From Alphaproteobacteria bacterium (GTDB taxonomy: Bacteria; Pseudomonadota; Alphaproteobacteria; DAOWDM01): a stretch of 25,718 nucleotides of DNA. This document shows positions 23,876 to 25,718 of the stretch, piece after piece (the first letter of the stretch is position 1; the number at the start of each line of letters is the position of its first letter). The stretch lies in NCBI GenBank assembly GCA_030639035.1, contig DAOWDM010000126.1, positions 1 through 25,718 on the forward strand, given 5' to 3'. Made by a program: the position numbers and the translations under genes. The notes below the pieces were generated by a model that saw nothing but the letters and a program-made list of their open reading frames with translations, did no database searches and was not told where the DNA came from.

Positions 23876-24442
23876 TTATTTCTGCTTGTTTTTCATAGCT
23901 GCAGCTTTAATCATAGCTTGAGCGTTTTTAATTAATACAGCATTTTTTCCGTCTTTAGCTTTGAAGGTGCATTTTTGGTTGATTTCGGCACTTGAAAAGC
24001 TTGTGTTTTTAAAGATTGCTCCGCCCATTTCTGCACCATTGATAACTGTTCTTTTAAAATTGGCGTCTATAAAGCTTGCTTCTTCGATGTTTGAATATTC
24101 AAGATTCGCATTTTCAAGGTTAGCTCCATCAAGTATAGCTTTTCTAAGATCAGCTTTTCTAAAATTAGCCTCTTTAAGGTTTGTGTTGTTAAGATTGACT
24201 TTTTTAAGGTTAGCTCCTGTAAAGTCAGTCTTATTAAGGCTTGCACCTTTGAAATTAGCACCTTCAAGATTAACTTCCTTAAAATTAGCATTTTTAAGAT
24301 ACGCACCTTTAAAATCAGCTTTTTCAAGGTTGATTTTTTCTTTAACAGCAAGCTCAACGCATTCCTTAAGACTTTTTGCTTCTGCTTCAAAAAGAACGTT
24401 TCCATTAACATCTTTTATTTCGTAAGTTTTAAATAATGTCAT
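23876..24442 (-). CDS. Pentapeptide-repeat protein, array member 10
   Basis: 188 residues with about 22 pentapeptides. The head is one residue shorter than all others (MTLFKTYE, where others have LF-x-KTYE) and has DVNGNVLFEAEAKS. After the repeats the cap is divergent: AEMGGAIFKNTSFSSAEINQKC, with a short linker (DGKNAVL) in place of the acidic-basic stretch. The tail ends IKNAQAMIKAAAMKNKQK as in member 6. Preceded by AGGA 9 bases before the ATG; the gap to member 11 is 14 bases. Confidence 0.9.
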   Translation of the reverse strand: MTLFKTYEIKDVNGNVLFEAEAKSLKECVELAVKEKINLEKADFKGAYLKNANFKEVNLEGANFKGASLNKTDFTGANLKKVNLNNTNLKEANFRKADLRKAILDGANLENANLEYSNIEEASFIDANFKRTVINGAEMGGAIFKNTSFSSAEINQKCTFKAKDGKNAVLIKNAQAMIKAAAMKNKQK

Positions 24443-24456
24443 AGAGTTTTTTCCTG

Positions 24457-25215
24457 TTATTTCTGCTTGCTTTTTATAGCAGCGGCTTTAATCATAGCTT
24501 GAGCGTTTGCGATTTTGGCAACATCAGCCTCTTTTTTAGCAATATCTTTTCCTTCTTTAGATTCGTAGAGACAATCTTGTTTACTTTCATAACTTGAAAA
24601 CATTGCATCTGTAAAATCCGCATTAGGCATTTTTGCATTATAGAACGATGTATCTTCGAGATAAGCTTTTACAAAACAGGTGTTTTTAAGGTTAGCTTGT
24701 TCAAGCCTTGCCAATGTAAGGTCTGCTCTCTCAAGATTGGCTCCCTCAAGATTAGCTCCTGTAAGGTTTGCTTCAGACATAAATGCTCCTGTAAGATCTG
24801 CTCCTGTAAGGTTTGCTCCTGTAAGGTTTGCTTCATACATCGATGCTTTTTTAAGATCTGCTCCTGTAAGGTTTGCTCCTGTAAGGTTTGCTTCATACAT
24901 CGATGCTTTTTTAAGATCTGCTCCTGTAAGGTCTGCTTCTGTAAGGTTTGCTTTAAAAAGATATGCTCCTGTAAGGTCTGCTCCTGTAAGATCTGCTCCT
25001 GTAAGGTCAGCTCTTCTAAGCTCCGCTTCTCTAAGATTCGCTCCTCTAAGGTTAACTCCTTTAAGGTCTGCCCCTCCAAGTGTTGCTTTTTCAAGACTTA
25101 TGCCTTTCTTAACAGCCAACTCTACACATTCTTTAAGGCTTTTCACGTTTTTTGATTTGAAAAGAACTTTTCCATCAATATCTTTTATTTCATAAGTCTT
25201 ATTAAACAATCCCAT
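24457..25215 (-). CDS. Pentapeptide-repeat protein, array member 11
   Basis: 252 residues with about 34 pentapeptides, dominated by ADLTG and ANLTG. This composition (Thr-Gly at positions 4-5) is otherwise seen only in member 12. The block ADLKKASMYEANLTGANLTG occurs twice in a row and a third copy is partial, from a perfect 60-base duplication. The region after the repeats (FYNAKMPNADFTDAMFSS) is shared with member 8, so the gene is a mosaic. The tail ends KIANAQAMIKAAAIKSKQK. The conserved Cys are in KECVELAV and QDCLYESKEG. Confidence 0.92.
   Translation of the reverse strand: MGLFNKTYEIKDIDGKVLFKSKNVKSLKECVELAVKKGISLEKATLGGADLKGVNLRGANLREAELRRADLTGADLTGADLTGAYLFKANLTEADLTGADLKKASMYEANLTGANLTGADLKKASMYEANLTGANLTGADLTGAFMSEANLTGANLEGANLERADLTLARLEQANLKNTCFVKAYLEDTSFYNAKMPNADFTDAMFSSYESKQDCLYESKEGKDIAKKEADVAKIANAQAMIKAAAIKSKQK
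24792..24932 (-). repeat. Perfect 60-base tandem duplication in array member 11
   Basis: Copies at 24792-24851 and 24852-24911 are identical, and the match continues 21 bases into a third, partial copy (to 24932), so 81 bases match at an offset of 60. Sixty bases are four pentapeptides, one predicted helical turn, so the frame and fold are kept. The lack of any mismatch suggests a recent event. Confidence 0.9.
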
Positions 25216-25229
25216 AGAGTTTTTTCCTG

Positions 25230-25718
25230 TTATTTCTGCTTGTTAGCCATAGCGGCTTTAATCATAGCTTGAGCATTTGCGATTTTTGCATCATTGGCTG
25301 CTTTTTCAGCTTTTTTAGCAGATTTTTTTCCTTCTTTAGATTTTTTGATACAAACTTCAGATATTTCCTCACTTGAAAATGTTGTATTTGTAAGATCAGT
25401 ATCACCTATTTCAGCACCGTTTAGTTTTGCATTTTCGAGATTGGCGTTTTTAAGGTTAGCACTAGTAAGGTTGGCTATTCTAAGATCTGCTTTTTTAAGA
25501 TCTGCTCCTGTAAGGTCAGCACCTGTAAAGTTTACTTCAAAAAGTTCGGCTTCTTCAAGGTTAGCACCAACAAGATTGGCTTTTTCAAGGTTGGCACGGT
25601 CAAGATTAATCATTTTAAGGTCTGTGTTTCTAAGATCTGCTCCTGCAAGGTTCGCTCCTCTAAGATTCGCAAATCTAAGGTTAACTCCTTCAAGGTCTGC
25701 CCTTTCAAGATTTGCATT
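25230..25718 (-). CDS. Pentapeptide-repeat protein, array member 12, 5' end outside the window
   Basis: The last 162 residues are visible. The frame is open to the right edge with pentapeptides throughout (NANLE RADLE GVNLR..., 35 codons before the first in-frame ATG at 25613), so that ATG is internal and the head lies outside. The body has ADLTG repeats like member 11. The tail has FSSEEISEVCIKKSKEG, a Lys- and Ala-rich linker, and KIANAQAMIKAAMANKQK. It is followed after 14 bases by member 11. The array evidently continues further right. Confidence 0.9.
   Translation of the reverse strand, partial: NANLERADLEGVNLRFANLRGANLAGADLRNTDLKMINLDRANLEKANLVGANLEEAELFEVNFTGADLTGADLKKADLRIANLTSANLKNANLENAKLNGAEIGDTDLTNTTFSSEEISEVCIKKSKEGKKSAKKAEKAANDAKIANAQAMIKAAMANKQK

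Larger units (their letters stand above)
17107..25718 (-). repeat. Tandem array of 12 pentapeptide-repeat paralogues plus one zeta-like kinase
   Basis: Array-level entry. Every pentapeptide member whose start is visible has three parts: a head of about 38 residues (M-x-LF-x-KTY-x-IK-D-x-x-GK-x-LF, then K-E-C-x-EL-x-VK); a run of pentapeptides of type A(D/N)LxG that folds, in known families, into a right-handed square beta-helix; and a tail with ADFT-x-A-x-FSS-x-E, a variable charged stretch, and a basic end. The head resembles one seen at the start of many phage and bacterial pentapeptide proteins. The tail is not a family feature known to me. Members differ mainly in repeat number, from 12 to about 36. 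Heads fall in two forms, LFKSNKVKS and LFEAKAKS. No signal peptide or membrane segment is seen. The array continues beyond the right edge. Confidence 0.9.

Noticed and set aside
24669..25094. 141-codon open frame on the - strand in another frame of member 11, with LQEQTLQEQIL repeats
   Set aside because: It is a frame-shifted reading of the same repeats, without a start signal; the real frame has the conserved head and tail.
17584..25229. Regular spacing of repeats suggested a CRISPR array
   Set aside because: The 15-base period is coding and continues through open frames, and the 80-base spacers occur only three times. There is no repeat-spacer pattern and no cas gene.

Overview
The window looks like a chromosomal segment of an AT-rich alphaproteobacterium, probably an uncultured host- or gut-associated lineage. 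The alphaproteobacterial signs are the AddBA (rather than RecBCD) nuclease genes, a ManX-type EIIA next to an HPr that carries the HPr-kinase serine, and adenosylhomocysteinase beside that PTS gene set. The host association is inference only.

Left part (1-6646, + strand): the end of a surface-polysaccharide operon (a GT4 glycosyltransferase cut by the window edge, a WecA/WbpL-type sugar-phosphate transferase, an SDR epimerase/reductase and a WbpM-type 4,6-dehydratase), followed 5 bases later by purH. The three genes wbpL-, wbpV- and wbpM-like are the set expected for making a 6-deoxy-HexNAc (QuiNAc or FucNAc) and loading it on undecaprenyl phosphate. A structured palindromic repeat sits between the last two.

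Middle (6728-10599, + strand): EIIA, HPr and enzyme I, a phosphotransfer chain with no sugar permease in view, then ahcY. Next come addA and addB on the - strand (10643-17064), converging on ahcY and overlapping each other by one base.

Right part (17107-25718, - strand), one third of the window: a tandem array of twelve pentapeptide-repeat genes, the last cut by the window edge, with one zeta-toxin-like kinase gene among them. Each pentapeptide protein whose start is visible has a conserved head of about 38 residues, a variable number of pentapeptides, and all twelve have a conserved basic C-terminal tail (consensus KI-x-NAQ-x-x-IKAAM...KQ[K/R]). The kinase ends in a recognisable version of the same tail, and the similarity extends to the DNA. 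Members are separated either by a 14-15 base spacer holding only a ribosome binding site, or by an 80-base repeat that carries a promoter-like pair. Which spacer follows a gene is perfectly matched by its last residue: genes ending KQK are followed by another member, genes ending QR end a unit. Internal duplications and segments shared between non-adjacent members show that the array is evolving by recombination. It is the best candidate here for an undescribed system, for example a set of effectors or toxin-associated proteins sharing one targeting tail.
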